From NCBI RefSeq assembly GCF_902459505.1, contig NC_047084.1:478767023-478831022 (forward strand): a stretch of 64,000 nucleotides of DNA. The letters are read 5' to 3'. A model generated the notes under the pieces. The model was given only the letters and a program-made list of their open reading frames with translations. It was not told the DNA's origin and ran no database searches. Positions 12,010 through 23,610 of the stretch are shown here, piece after piece. This stretch comes from Geotrypetes seraphini (Eukaryota; Chordata; Amphibia; Gymnophiona; Dermophiidae). Position 1 is the first letter of the stretch. Every line of letters begins with the position of its first letter. The position numbers were made by a program, and so were the translations under genes.

Positions 12010-12369
12010 ATATTTCTTTTTAGATCTGTAATTTATCAAGTCACTAGGACTCAAACACGAGTCAATGGCACCTAACTGAACAGCATTATACGGTGAAAAC
12101 CTGATACTAATTTCTGGGACTGATCTTGAATTTTCCAAAAATGAATTTACATTTCTTGTAAAACGATGAATTCCTATATCATCAGTAGGAATTTTGCCAC
12201 CTTTTAAATATACATCAGATACAGTGAATATTAAGCAATCACGCAGCATTGTTGGACCATTCACCCAGTCGACGGTAAACATCTCCACTAAAAGCAGTGT
12301 AACCCTGTTCGCTGAAATTCTGAATATCATTTTTCTACCTACACAAAGAATTCTTACCAAAGGTTTCAT
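11995..12369 (-). other. Unassigned 124-codon open frame
   Basis: The frame reads MKPLVRILCVGRKMIFRISA and later SRSVPEISIRFSPYNAVQL. The last nine codons lie in the neighbouring MITE. I do not recognise the protein, see no splice-site or promoter support, and the codon use is not distinctive. A chance frame or an eroded transposon frame is as likely as an exon. Confidence 0.15.
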
Positions 12370-12900
12370 TACTCAGGGCTTCCAATCCCAGGACTATTCT
12401 TTATTTTTGACTTGAAAATAAGGCATCTCATTTGTTACTTGAAACAGAAAAAACGGCAGTCACTTCGTAAGTGGCTTTTACTATCTTCTTAGCTAAATTG
12501 GTAAACTAAAGTCAGGTCCACTGGCACATAAAATCACTAGCAGCAATGATCAAGGCATGCAAACTGAGAAGCATTTACAGTAAATCATTGTGATCAACCA
12601 AAGATAATTAACTTGCAACCCTTTGAGCATTGTATGTCTTTAAGCAAACATCACCTTACCTGTCTTTTCTTAGGGTAACAATGCATATTCACTAGACTAC
12701 CGATGCCATGCTATCACATAGAATAGCTCGATATAACATCTTCTAGGATGCACTCAGCTAGTTCAGAGAGCAAGTAGGCATATCTGCAAAGGATGCTGCT
12801 TCTATGTTTTCTATGACAAATGTGTTGGACAGTAATGCGTTAAGGACTCGATTCATCCAAATATTGGTTTATCCCTGGGAATGAAATAGCAAGATATATA

Positions 12901-13031
12901 GGGGTCGTTTTACTAAGGCGTGCTAGCCGTTTTAGCGTGCGCTAAATGCTAAATGCATCCATTATAGTCTACGGACACGTTAGTGTTTAGCGCACGCTAA
13001 AACGGCTAGCGCGCCTTAGTAAAACGACCCC
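12901..13031. mobile_element. Near-perfect palindromic Harbinger-like MITE
   Basis: The 131-bp element has ends GGGGTCGTTTTACTAAGGCG and CGCCTTAGTAAAACGACCCC (exact reverse complement) and arms of ~50 bases with few mismatches through gctagccgttttagcgtgcg. The short spacer is catccattatagtctacgg. The high symmetry suggests a recent insertion. Flanking triplets do not match clearly. Confidence 0.85.
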
Positions 13032-13800
13032 ACAAAGATTCTCACCAAATGCTAGGCTTAGAACACTGAAATTCAGTAGATACTCAACCAAAAAGAAAGG
13101 CATTCCGCACTATAGGAAAAAAGGTATTCAGAGTGCACAGGAGGCGACGTCACCAATTTATGCCTTTTTCTGAACATGCATCTCTTATTCATTTCTGGTT
13201 TCTCGAGCTGGTGTAAGTCCATTTTGGAAAGCTGTTGCTATATTACCTCTTATGGGAAAGATTTTGTATGTAACAAACCCTCTTCTTGTACTCCTTTCGT
13301 TTAACACCTAAATACAGTAACCTTTCCCTACTTGAACATAAGCAAATGTTTTCCATGCAGAAGCCACTTTTAATAGACGAGTGTCACTTTTTGCCTTCTG
13401 GAAATTACTGTGCTCCACTTTCAAACACACTTTGGCATGCCATAATGGCTAAAAGCTCACGCACACATTTCATATGACCTAAATGTGCTTTTTCTTACAT
13501 TCAACATCCTTATTCCCTGTCTCTCATGTATGCTCACTTCCACTCACATATTCATGCTTGCATGCAACATACTTTCTACATAGATACAAATTCATTACCA
13601 TAAGATACTGAATGATTTCTGTGAACGTGTATGACATATGCATCTTCAACACTATAGCTGACACAGACCCTACTTTCTATACAATCCCACAAAAAGCTTT
13701 CTCATATACTTCTTATACTTTTAGCCTAACATATACACCAAGTTCAGTAATTTTTACTTTTCAGCATATTTCTCTGTCACCTTCATGAACACTACAAACT
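13032..13800. other. No recognised feature
   Basis: Ordinary non-repetitive sequence; the longest frame is 63 codons and has no family resemblance. Confidence 0.5.
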
Positions 13801-14527
13801 TAGGCCCTCTTTTACAGAGCTGCAGTAGAGGTTTCTACCATGGTCCTGGGGCGCTAAATGCTCTGAAGCTGCTCCAACGCTCGTAAAATTCTATAAGAGT
13901 CGGAACATTAAGGGCCGGATTCTATAACCAGCGCCTATGTCAGTGGACACCTACAAAGCGGCTGGCGATCGTGTGTCAATCACACGACAGCACCAGTCAC
14001 AGAACCGCGCCTAAATTCAGCCAGGATAGGCAGCTGAACGAAGGCCAGGAAAACCCTGGTCTACATTTCAGCCGTAGTATCCTTAAAGTCAGACCACAGC
14101 AGCCATAAACTGATTGCGGCAGGAGAAGTTATCTACGTTCAGCTGAGCCGGCAGCCGTGGTTTTGGGGAATCCTGCCGGCTCAGCTGATCGGAGGGGGAA
14201 TACCCCTGCCATGGCAGCTGTGGCAGGGAACCCCTGACATCAGCAGGAGGGATGCCTACTCCCTCCTGCCAGAACTCCCTTTCGAAGTCCTGCAGCAGGA
14301 GGGGTGCCCACTCCCTCTAGCCAGAACCCCAAAGCACCCCCCCCACCACCACAATAGATAAGAGAGATTAATGCCGATAATTGGAAATCAGCCATTTTCT
14401 CGCTGTGGGAAGAAATGGCTTTAGTCTCTGGGAAAGACCCCTGTAAGGGTGCACTAAGGCACCCCTAAAGGCAAACCCCTAAAGGCAAAAACTTAACCGC
14501 ACTTTAGTAAAAGACCACCCAAGTACC

Positions 14528-14690
14528 AAATATAGATAGAAACATGATGGCACATAAAGGCCAAATGGCCCATCTAGTCTGCACATCCACACTAACCATT
14601 ATCTCTTTCTCTCTCCAAGAGATCCCACGTGCCTATCCCAGGCCCTCTTGAATTCAGACACAGTCTCTGTTTCCACCATAGCCACTCCCA
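14528..14690 (-). mobile_element. CR1 LINE 3' end, antisense, nested
   Basis: Carries the reverse of the family tail: tagaaacatgatggcacata, aaggccaaatggcccatcta, then tcccacgtgcctatccc and gaattcagacacagtctctg. It matches the 3' ends at 3400-3521 and 28000-28150. It lies inside the Harbinger-like element at 13912-15001. Confidence 0.85.
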
Positions 14691-14775
14691 TGGTGGTGTA
14701 AGGTGGCCTAAAATGTCTATGGAGGCGCAATGCCAGCACTGATTTTTTAGGCATTGGTAGGCACCTTAAAACTTA

Positions 14776-14915
14776 GGGCTCCTTTTACGAAGGTGCTTTA
14801 GGGCCTTAACACGTGGAATAGTGCGCACTAGCCGCTACCGCCTCGTCTTGAGCAGGCGGTAGTTTTTCGGCTAGCGTGCGCTACAAATGCTAGCGCACCT
14901 TCGTAAAAGGAGCCC
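14776..14915. mobile_element. Harbinger-like MITE with TTA target duplication, nested
   Basis: The termini GGGCTCCTTTTACGAAGGTG and CACCTTCGTAAAAGGAGCCC are exact reverse complements, flanked by tta (14773-14775 and 14916-14918). The element sits within another Harbinger-like element. Confidence 0.9.
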
Positions 14916-15743
14916 TTAGTTAAAAACGTCATTTAAAACGTCATTTATTTTGTACTGAGCTTGGGCGCCTAAAACCCAGCAGCATTTAGAGAATCCGGGC
15001 CTAAGGGCTCTTGTGCTAATAATCATGCACTAATCAGCATAGAAACGCCTACACTCTGCACACACACACACCATACTACAAAAAAAATATTTTTTGGTTT
15101 CAGGAAGAGCAGGTTTGGGAATAGAGTACAAAATTACTGCGGGACACCTCACTGCATCCTGCGACAAGTCCTTTTGAACTGCAGCAAGTATGTACAAGCA
15201 CTTACCACTTAGTAAAAGGGCCCCTTAGTGTGCTTTAACCAGACAATTTAAAACATGCTTAGTGAACAAGGCTGTGTGGCGATTGTTGGGGGCAGGTGCG
15301 CATGTCCTCTGCAATTATTGCACTAAAAACTTCATTTGTGCATCTAAACTTGGTTGCAATGAGCACAGAGGTGCTAAATAAACCTGCACTGACAGAAAAA
15401 AATGACAGCACAAAGTACTATGCACTAACTGTAAAATGCAGTCCTGCCGATTCTCTTCCTAGTTCTCAGTTTCCAGAACGTGCAGTTAACAAGTGAATTT
15501 GTGCACTCTAATTAGTATGACATTGTGCTAACAGCTGGTGTGCATGTGCAGTAGTACTTAATGGATGCTAATTTGTGCATTCAGTTTTATGTACCTTAGT
15601 AAAAGGGCCCTCAGTGTATATATTTTTTCAGGAGAAAAACATGTGCTTAGTTTTGAAACTCCAAACGTATGTGTGTAAGAGAAAGTTCCAGTTGTAGGAA
15701 TGCTTTGCAGCTCAAGAATGTGCATAGATGCCCTTCGCACAAA

Positions 15744-15916
15744 GGGCTCCTGTCACTAAGCTGTGATAGCGTCTTTTGCGTGCAGAATTTTAGCACGTAC
15801 TAAACCCACGCTACGTGGCTAGAATTAACGCCAGCTCAATGCCGGCGGTAGCGTCTAGCGCGTGCGGCAATTCTGCGCGCGCTAAAACCGCTATCGCAAC
15901 TCAGTAAAAGGAGCCC
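15744..15916. mobile_element. Harbinger-like MITE
   Basis: The ends GGGCTCCTGTCACTAAGCTG and ctcagtaaaaggagccc are inverted repeats; the interior is rich in gcgcgct/agcgcg. It belongs to the same family as 5303-5488 and 14776-14915. Confidence 0.8.
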
Positions 15917-17424
15917 ATAGTTTTATTCTCAGATTTTTTGAATAGGGGGGGTGGGATTTTTTAAAATCCCATTTCTACAAATAAAGCACTGATTTACCCA
16001 TGGAAACGGCTTTGACAATTATCCTCCAAATGTCTCATATACAGTAAATAGTTGAATGACCACCATAATCACTCTCTGCTCTCCTTGAGTCTGTCTGATA
16101 GTATCAGTGAATGATGAGAAACAGAAAGGGATTTTATAGTTTCTGAGACATCAAATGTGTATTGTTAGACTAGTCCCATATATCAGCTAGCAGAAGATAT
16201 AACATACATCTGTGCTCCATACAAGGACGAGATTTTGAAAAAATGTTGACGCATTAAGTTCAGTGCTCCATGAAAGATAAGTGCTCCTCATATTACATAC
16301 TATGAGTGATAGCTTTGTATAATAATATTATTCACTACGGGTGCATTTCCCCTCGCAGTACAGAAAAATTAGATCTGTGAGAGGTGCATGTGAGAAAATG
16401 AATTGGATTTTTATATGGGATTATTAAAAAAGTATTTATAGTAAAACAAAAAAGGATAAAAAGATTGTTAGTTTGTGTACACAATCAAGTTATTTTGAAA
16501 GATTTTTTTAAGGATCAATGAATGAAACCTCCATCCATGAATAAGCCTATAGAGATTGTAATGATATTTTTCTTGGGGGCTAACACCCGAGGTGGACCCT
16601 AGCACCCGGTAACTATGATTTGGATTATTTTTCCCAATGGGCAGTATGTATGAGATGTTAGAAATATATTGCACAATAGCTCTACTTGTGCTGTGCCAGT
16701 GCTACTCTACTTTGGAATGTGCAAAAGATATTGTACAGAAACACTGCAATGTGACAGAGAAGGCATGTTGCTAGTAGCACTCATTAAACTAGCAAATGGT
16801 GTAATATAGATAAGTTACATCTGTGTAGTGGCACCACGGTATATGCTGACAGATGTTATCATTAACAAAAGGTTTTATAAGCCTTGTTACTTGCCTGCTT
16901 GATATGACCGCTGGTTACGATATTGAACTTTGTAATTTCAAAATGACAAGAGAATCTAAATCAAAAAACTTCCAAATCAAGAACATTTGGTTTTGTGTTT
17001 GTCAGCCTCATAAGTTACTTGTTAAAGAGTCAAAATGGATGGTATCATAGAAATATGGGCACAAAGGCTGGAATATTTTAAGGCTCCCATTTACTAAGCT
17101 GTGTTACTATACTAATAGCACACAGGCCTGTGTTAAAATGCAAACAGGGGAAACTGTTTTGGGACAGGAATAGGTGGGGACTGCATTAGAGAATGACATG
17201 GAGACAAATTTGTCCCCATCCCCGCAGGAACTCAATTTCCCCATCCCCATGAATTTTGTCACTGTTGCTGTTCCTGCCTCATTTTTGTAAGCTCTGCCTT
17301 ACCCGCACAAGCCTTGGACAATTATGATTTTAAAGTGTTTTGAGGCTTGTGCAGATGAGGACGGAGCTTGCAGGAATGGAGCAGGGACAAGAAAAGAACT
17401 TCCAGGAACGGGACAGGAAAATGA
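15917..17424. other. No recognised gene
   Basis: Mostly unique AT-rich sequence with fragments of MITE-like ends near 17085. Frames of 60-68 codons have no family signature. Confidence 0.45.
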
Positions 17425-17665
17425 AGAACATGATGGCAGATATAGGCCAAATGGCCCATCCAGTCTGCCCATCCACAGCAACCATTATCTCTTCCTCTCT
17501 CTAAGAGACCCCACGTGACTATCCCAGGCTTTCTTGACTTCAGACACAGTCTGTCTCCACCACTTCCTCTGGGAGACCGTTCCGCACATCTAACACCCTT
17601 TCTGTACAAAAGTATTTCCTTAGATTACTCCGGAGCAATCACCTCATAACTTCATCCTTTGCCTC
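17425..17665 (-). mobile_element. CR1 LINE 3' end, antisense
   Basis: Contains aacatgatggcagatatagg, ccaaatggcccatccagtct, then cagacacagtctgtctccac and tctgggagaccgttccgca. These are the reverse of the 3' coding end and tail of the CR1 family in this window (the ERVVDAWNSLPEE segment and tail at 3330-3521). Confidence 0.85.
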
Positions 17666-17939
17666 TATGGAACTAACCAGAAAACACCTAACACAAAAAT
17701 ATATTATCGTTTCTTTTTATTTCCATTCTTTTTGTAAGTGAAGAATAGAAGGTTTCTGGCATTTTGCCTATTCACCAGTAATATAGAACACTTCTGCTGA
17801 CTGCTAGCTTCTTCCCTCCTGAGAGCAAGTACCGTACTTCTTTATGGATGAGAAGACAAAGTGAGGAAATACTTTGGTAAAGCTTTTTACATGTAAAACT
17901 GAATTTTGCATGTAAGAAATTCACTGTGGAAGTAAGGAG

Positions 17940-18230
17940 GAGATTGGAAACAACAGGCCAGTTAGTCTTACCTCAGTGGCGAGTCAATACTTCTAAAATG
18001 GAGGAAAGCTTTCCGGAATCAAATTGATTATTTATTTATTCGATTTTTGAGCCCGTCCTCCCAAAGGAGCCCAGAGAACTGAGGCAGCATAGTAGTACTA
18101 GAGGAAGGTTTTGTCAGACTAATCTGATTAACTTCTTTGACTGGGTAACCAAATCGTTGGATTTAGGGGGAGCGCTAAATGTAGTGCATTTAGATTTCAG
18201 TAAAGCCTTTGACAGTTCTGCATAACTTCC
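17940..18230 (+). mobile_element. CR1 LINE, RT N-terminal fragment
   Basis: Reads RPVSLTSVAS in a GRLETTG.. context, then CQTNLINFFDWVTKSLDLGG and VHLDFSKAFDS. These are the RT region immediately 5' of the part preserved at 1398. At ~18028-18085 it is interrupted by ttatttatttattcgatttt with cccgtcctcccaaagg, a LINE-tail-like insert. The copy is truncated on both sides. Confidence 0.75.
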
Positions 18231-18279
18231 AGCTCATGGACCAGCTGGCATTGTTTGGATAGTGCAAAGGCAGTCGGAG

Positions 18280-18640
18280 GACATATTTAGTGGCGCTTTA
18301 ATTCTAGTTGCAAATTCTCATTGGCCTGGAAACCATGGTGTCACCTTTTATGTATAAAAGGAAGGAAGGGCCAGGCAGACAGCGTCTTTGAACCATTACT
18401 CATATGTGAAACCAGGTACCATTCAAGCGTTTGCCAAAAAATATTTATAACAAACACTTTGAATTTAATGATATTGTGTTTCTTGTTACATCTATATTCA
18501 CCTGCAGAGAGCGAAGCGTGGGAATCAAAACGTCCCTTTGGTTCAGAATGCTTTCTATGCAGGTTCTCTGAAGAAGCAACTTGTGAAACGCTTCAGAACC
18601 CTGAAACCTAAAGCTAAGTAAAATCCATTATTATTAAATA
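18280..18640 (+). mobile_element. Retroelement-terminal-like repeat with hammerhead-shaped motif
   Basis: A TATA-like tgtataaaaggaagg lies near 18350, and ~210 bases further the motif at 18562-18600 folds as helix I GGUUCU/AGAACC closing a CUGAAGAA..GAA core. The layout, a promoter upstream of a hammerhead-type motif, is known from Penelope-like element terminal repeats and retrozymes. No protein-coding part is attached. The family assignment is an inference. Confidence 0.35.
18562..18600 (+). ncRNA. Hammerhead-ribozyme-like fold
   Basis: Seen in sequence: GGUUCU (18562-18567), CUGAAGAA, a short hairpin GCA/UGU, GAA, then ACGCUUC and AGAACC (18595-18600). The six-base helix I is perfect, C3-A9 matches the canonical CUGANGA with one extra A, and the UC before AGAACC is where type I hammerheads cleave. 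Helix III would be a single A-U pair, so activity is doubtful. Confidence 0.4.
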
Positions 18641-18879
18641 ATATGCAAGTTACTTGAAATAAGTTGAGGTGTGCTTTAAATGGAAAAAAAGTGCTATGAT
18701 TGAGAAAAGAGACTTTCAATAGTGGATAAAGTTCACACCGAGGTCTCAATTTTCAAAAAAATCTCTGGGGCACTTAAGAAATCTTGGAAGGAAAATGCAT
18801 CTATTTGCTAGACTGGTGAAAATAATTTTAAACATTTTTCATCAGTTTTTTGTTACATTTATTCTCAAGTATTTGGGTA

Positions 18880-19765
18880 GACTGTTCAGTTACTCTGGCT
18901 CGGCCCAAAATTAGAACACCTGCTCACCCTCTTCACACTACCCTCAGGCACTGCACTGCACTGCAGCTTGAGTTCTCAAGCAAGGTTCTTGGCATCATTA
19001 TTGATTCTTCTCTCTCCCTCAATGACCACCTCAACTCCTTGGCTAAATCATGCTTTTTCAGCCTCCACATGCTGAGGAAAGTAAGATCCTATTTTCGTCA
19101 ACAACATTTCGCCGTCCTTGTCCAATACATCATCCTCTCCAAACTAGACTACTGCAATGCCATCTACTTAAGCCTATCAAAAAAAAGTCTTCAAAGACTC
19201 CAGCTTATCCAGAATACTGCAGCCAAGTTGATCTTTGCAAAACGCAAATCTGATCATGTCTCCCCACTCCTAGCCAAACTTCACTGGCTCCCAGTGATTT
19301 CCAGAATCCATTTCAAATGCTCCTGCCTGGCTTTTAAGATCATTCACGGCATCCTTCCTCCCTTAATTCCACTATCTTATAACTTCTCGAGTCCTGACTC
19401 TACCAGACCCGCCCAAAGGTATAAACTATCCTTCCCCTCTCTATACGGTATTCGCTATGCAAGCAAACTGGGAAAATCCCTTCTCTTCAGAATCACAGGT
19501 CTTTGGAACGACCTTACTACCCCGCTGTGGAACCTGGGCTCCCTCCAATTATTCCGCAAGCAACTGAAAACCTGGCTTTTCACTAAAATGTAATTCTATC
19601 CCCCTTACTCTTCTCTTCTATATATAAGTTCATGTAAACCTTTTTTTTTTTTTCCTTCTCTTCCTATATTTTAAGTTCTTGTAAACTGTGCCGAGCTCCA
19701 CATCCGTGGAGATGATGCGGTATATAAACTTAAGGTTTAGTTTAGTTTAGTTTAGTTTAGTTAGT
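18880..19765 (+). mobile_element. L2-clade LINE, RT C-terminal half and 3' tail
   Basis: A long open frame gives FSSKVLGIIIDSSLSLNDHL, SKLDYCNAIYLSLSKKSLQR, LQLIQNTAAKLIF, LHWLPVISRIHFKCSCLAFK, and FRITGLWNDLTTPLWNL ending in LKTWLFTKM. All are in the standard order of L2-clade ORF2. The 3' end reads ccgagctccacatccg, gcggtatataaact, and a (ttagt)n repeat. The frame is uninterrupted over ~240 codons, so this is a comparatively young truncated copy. Confidence 0.92.
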
Positions 19766-19839
19766 GCCACTGAATACTCCTCTTGCTGGCACTTATCTAG
19801 TTAGCAGCACAGAATAAGTTCCTTTGAATAATTACCCTA

Positions 19840-20231
19840 CTACTATTTATAATTTCTATAGCACTGAAAGGGATATTCAGTTCTATACATTTAAAATGCA
19901 ATAGATGGTCCCTTCTTGAAAGAGCTTACAGTCTAATTTGGGCAGACAGAACATATAGGGGTTGGGGAGTTTCTTGCAGAGGTAACTTGCAGATGCACTT
20001 AGGTAATTTTACGGTGAGTGGAAGTTAGGAGTTGAAAGCAATTTTGAAAAAGTGGACCTTTAGCTTGTATTTGAATACTACTAGAGAAGGAGCCTGATGT
20101 AATGACTCAGGCAGTCTGTTCCATGCATATGATGCAGCAAGATAGAAGGTACGGAGTCTAGAGTTGGCAGTGGAGGAGAAGGGTACAGATAAGAGTGAAG
20201 GAGAGGAAGGAGATAAATGAAAGTCTTTCAT
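19840..20231 (-). mobile_element. L2-type LINE 3' part, antisense
   Basis: The minus strand encodes NSRLRTFYLAASYAWNRLPE then SLHQAPSLVVFKYKLKVHFF, an eroded version of the LWNSLPE...FKKHLKTHLF C-terminus. Downstream on that strand lies gactgtaagctctttcaaga, a LINE tail. Confidence 0.6.
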
Positions 20232-21002
20232 ACATTTATTACAGTAAAAACCCTGAGAAAAAAAATAAATCCTTGAAAAACACCAAGATATGAACTGGGA
20301 GTAGTAATTTCTGCTCAGTGTTTGCTGGCTTTTGCTTTTCTAACCATAAGAGCTGCTTTACTGAGCTGCTCTTTAAAGCTTTCAAACCCATGCTGAGGGT
20401 GCTCCTCATTTCAAAAATTTAAATTTGAGGTTTGTATTTTATTCAGTGTGGAGACTAGGGAGTCAACTTGCCTGCAATGCCCTAGGGCATGCCCAGTTCA
20501 TGTCATACATTTATGACATGAAAGAACTCTTTCTAAAAAAAAAAATAAAAAAAAAGAAGGCAGAACTATCTACAAATTCTTGTCATTATGTAAAATGGTG
20601 TGTACATATATAAGTAATAGAAGCATGTTCTGAGTGGATACTTCACTCGATTCTAAATGTTGGCGATAGCGTGAAAGCAGCTCCACATATCTGAAAAGGA
20701 CCATGCGTATAGTAAACAGATTGGCCATGTATTATACATATCGGTAACTAGGGCTATATGTGTAAGGGATGGGGAAGGATGGAGAGATGGAGAGATAAGT
20801 ATCAGTTAAAAAAAAACAAATAAAGGAGATTTATCAAGGTTTCTTAAAATTAGTTATCAATGTGGGCAACCGTTAAGATGTGTTGTTTTACTACTAACTT
20901 GTGCTGATTTAGCAAAAGCTCCATTTGATGCAATGAGACCTAGTTACTAATAACTGGGGTTAACAGTAAAATAACATATCTTAACAATAGCCCAAATTGA
21001 TA

Positions 21003-21508
21003 CCCTGTTTCCCTGAAAATAAGACCTATCCTGAAAATGAGCCCTAGTAAAGATCGACCCCCTCAACACTCCCCGACTCCATCCCTGACACTGCTCGATT
21101 TGCTCCCAAAAATCGGACTCGTCAATTCAGCGATCCCTACCCTGGTGAGATATGACATACCTCCGCTAGGAATCCCCCAAAAACAGCTGTCGTCGCTGCT
21201 ATTTTTGGAGGCCTCTGAGCGGAGGTATGCCAGTCTCAAGGTGGGAGGTTCGGTGGGGTTCTGCTGCACAAGGGGATGGGAAGGAGGGATAGAAAGATGC
21301 TGCACAAGGGGATGGGTGACAGGGGAGGAAAGATGCTGCACATGGGGGGGGGGGGAATGGAAAGAGGAAGAATTGGCATGGAGGAGAGGAAGGGAGAGAT
21401 GATTGTTGTTTTTGAAGAAAAAATAAGCCATCCCCGAAAATAAGCCCTAATGTGTTTTTTGGACCCAAAATTAATATAAGACACTGTCTTATTTTCAGGG
21501 AAACATGG
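21003..21508. mobile_element. TIR DNA element with purine-rich core
   Basis: The ends CCCTGTTTCCCTGAAAATAA and ttattttcagggaaacatgg form a ~22-bp inverted repeat; subterminal aaaataagccctaatg and gaaaatgagccctagt pair as a second inverted block. The middle has a ~35-bp tandem based on gatgctgcacaaggggatgg. No transposase. The superfamily was not determined. Confidence 0.75.
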
Positions 21509-23046
21509 CAACTTCTCTCATAGTTTCCGAACTTCATTAAAAAAAAAAAAAGAGAATGATTATTTTTTATTTGCAATTTGAGGAACATCTTCCTAATGGA
21601 AAAAATTTTAGGTGTTTGAATTTGGGTGAATCAAGCCCCATAAGCATTCTTCTATTATAGGTTATATAGCTATTATATCTCAAGATAAGGATATTTTTAC
21701 ACATGGAATTTGACTCTTTTTGTGGATTTTCCAAGCCTTTTTGCAAATGGAGCTTTCCTTTGCACAGCCTCAGGCACACTCACAGTCATACTTTTCAAGT
21801 GCATTTGCAGTGTGAGTAATATTTACAAAGTGCATGTCTCTCCTCTTCACTATGTGCCACTAAAGGAGTTTATATCCGAGTTAGCTGTGGAAAGTAGACA
21901 TGAATGGCAGTGAAAAACTACTTGAATAAAGTGACAAAGCATGCTTTCTATACAGTCTCAACGTATCAAACCTTCTCCAGAGAAATAAACTGAGTGCACT
22001 ACACAGGCATTTCATGTGAAAGTTTACACTAAGACATAAGCACACATCCGCACAAAAGATTATTCTATGCACCTAAATAAATGCTTCTAACAGGCTTTTG
22101 CTATTCATGACTTAGAATGCTCAAAGGGTTAAACACAAACTTTATAACAAATGTATTTTCTAATACTAGCACTGCCAAAACTAGGTCCTAAAGTTAAGAT
22201 TCTATTCCAGTTTTCTTTAACCACCAAACCGGCTCACATAGATCCTAGGATTTCATTAACCGACTTATTACAGTAATATAACCATATACAAAGAGGTGGA
22301 TTGGCTTTACGGAGCCAAACTCTAAAAAACAGAAACCTTACCACCCCATTATAGGTTTAAGACTTCTGGTATTATTGTGAAGGGAAAACAAAATGTTCTT
22401 TTAAATATTAAGAGATATTTTTTGGCTGTATTTGAAGGACATTTTGTTCTTCAGAGCATCTGTCTTATTGTATTCTAGATGAAATCGAACTCCGGTCTCG
22501 TCAGACCAGCATGCGTTTTCACATACTGTGCTAGCAAGACCTAACGAGGAACAGCATCATTTTCTGGTCGCTTTCGCCTCATCTCTCTTGCTGGAAATTA
22601 TTTAAGCACTATAGTGTTTTCAGATAATTTAAAGAAAATAAAAAAGAGATCAGGAGAAATTAGTTTTTTTTATGGTTGGTTAAACACTTTTCTTCAATTT
22701 AACAACTGACCCTAAGATGTTTTTCATTGCTGCAAATTTTTAAATAAACTCTTTCTGCATGCTAGCACTTTTTGCTTTTTCCAAGCCATTTATGAATCCT
22801 AGGCAATCATATTGCACATCGGTAACATTTTGTGTCTGTCTCAGCATTCCAAAACAATATCCTAGCACTGCTTCAAAGGAATATCATTTTAAATGAGACA
22901 GATGTTGTTGTATACATTAAGAAAAACAAGATAAAGAAAATTTCACTAAAACAGATTTGCAGTGTATTAAAAAAAAAAAGTGCCAACATGTTCATACCAT
23001 AGCTAAAACAACAACATTTTGAAATATTAATTACAGTGTACATTAA
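21509..23046. other. Non-repetitive stretch without gene
   Basis: No repeat or coding family recognised. The part near 22440-22620 has higher complexity than its surroundings and could be a conserved non-coding element of the RFX3 domain; this cannot be judged without alignment. Confidence 0.35.
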
Positions 23047-23184
23047 GGGCTCCTTTTATCAAGCATTTTAATGCGGGCCGGTGAGGTAAATGCTCTGATG
23101 CTCATTCAATTCCTATGATTATCGGAGTATTTACCTCACCGGCCCTCAGTAAAAGGTTCTATCGCTGCTTGATAAAAGGAGCCC
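23047..23184. mobile_element. Harbinger-like MITE with TAA target duplication
   Basis: The ends GGGCTCCTTTTATCAAGC and gcttgataaaaggagccc are inverted repeats, flanked by taa at 23044-23046 and 23185-23187. Inner arms pair through gccggtgaggtaaatgctc. Confidence 0.88.
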
Positions 23185-23610
23185 TAAGTAGATGTTTCAC
23201 TAACCTTACTGCTTATTGCATTCTCCTTGTCAAGATGGGGGGGGGGGGGGGAAATCTACATTCTTCTTTTTTTTCTGAACCTGACTTCAAGATTTAAGAT
23301 GTATCAAGGTCTACCTCAAAGTAAACTATGTGGTTTATTAGTCTTAATGCATTTCCTCAAAATCAATTTGTAATGCCTCCCCTTCCTTCCTTGTGGAGGG
23401 AGAATGCGATAGGATGGATTTGAAATTAACATGCTTGGACACAGTAATGTGATCACTACGTTAGTTCATGCGAAGTTAGTTCATAGAAGTGAAAATCAGC
23501 AAACAAGTTGCAATAAGCACAATTGTTATAAGATTAAATCCATTATTTTGTCTCTTACACATCATTTCACTTTCTTGAATTCCCAAGATTTCCAGAGGAG
23601 ATAAAAGAAT

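Larger units (their letters stand above)
13912..15001. mobile_element. Harbinger-like TIR element with TAA target duplication
   Basis: Begins GGGCCGGATTCTATAACC and ends agagaatccgggcc, with taa on both sides (13909-13911 and 15002-15004), the TWA triplet of PIF/Harbinger. It is non-autonomous. It has collected an antisense CR1 3' end (14528-14690) and a younger MITE (14776-14915). Confidence 0.75.

Noticed and set aside
18850-19593. 247-codon plus-strand frame as a possible host gene
   Set aside because: Residue blocks and the 3' tail identify an L2-clade LINE.
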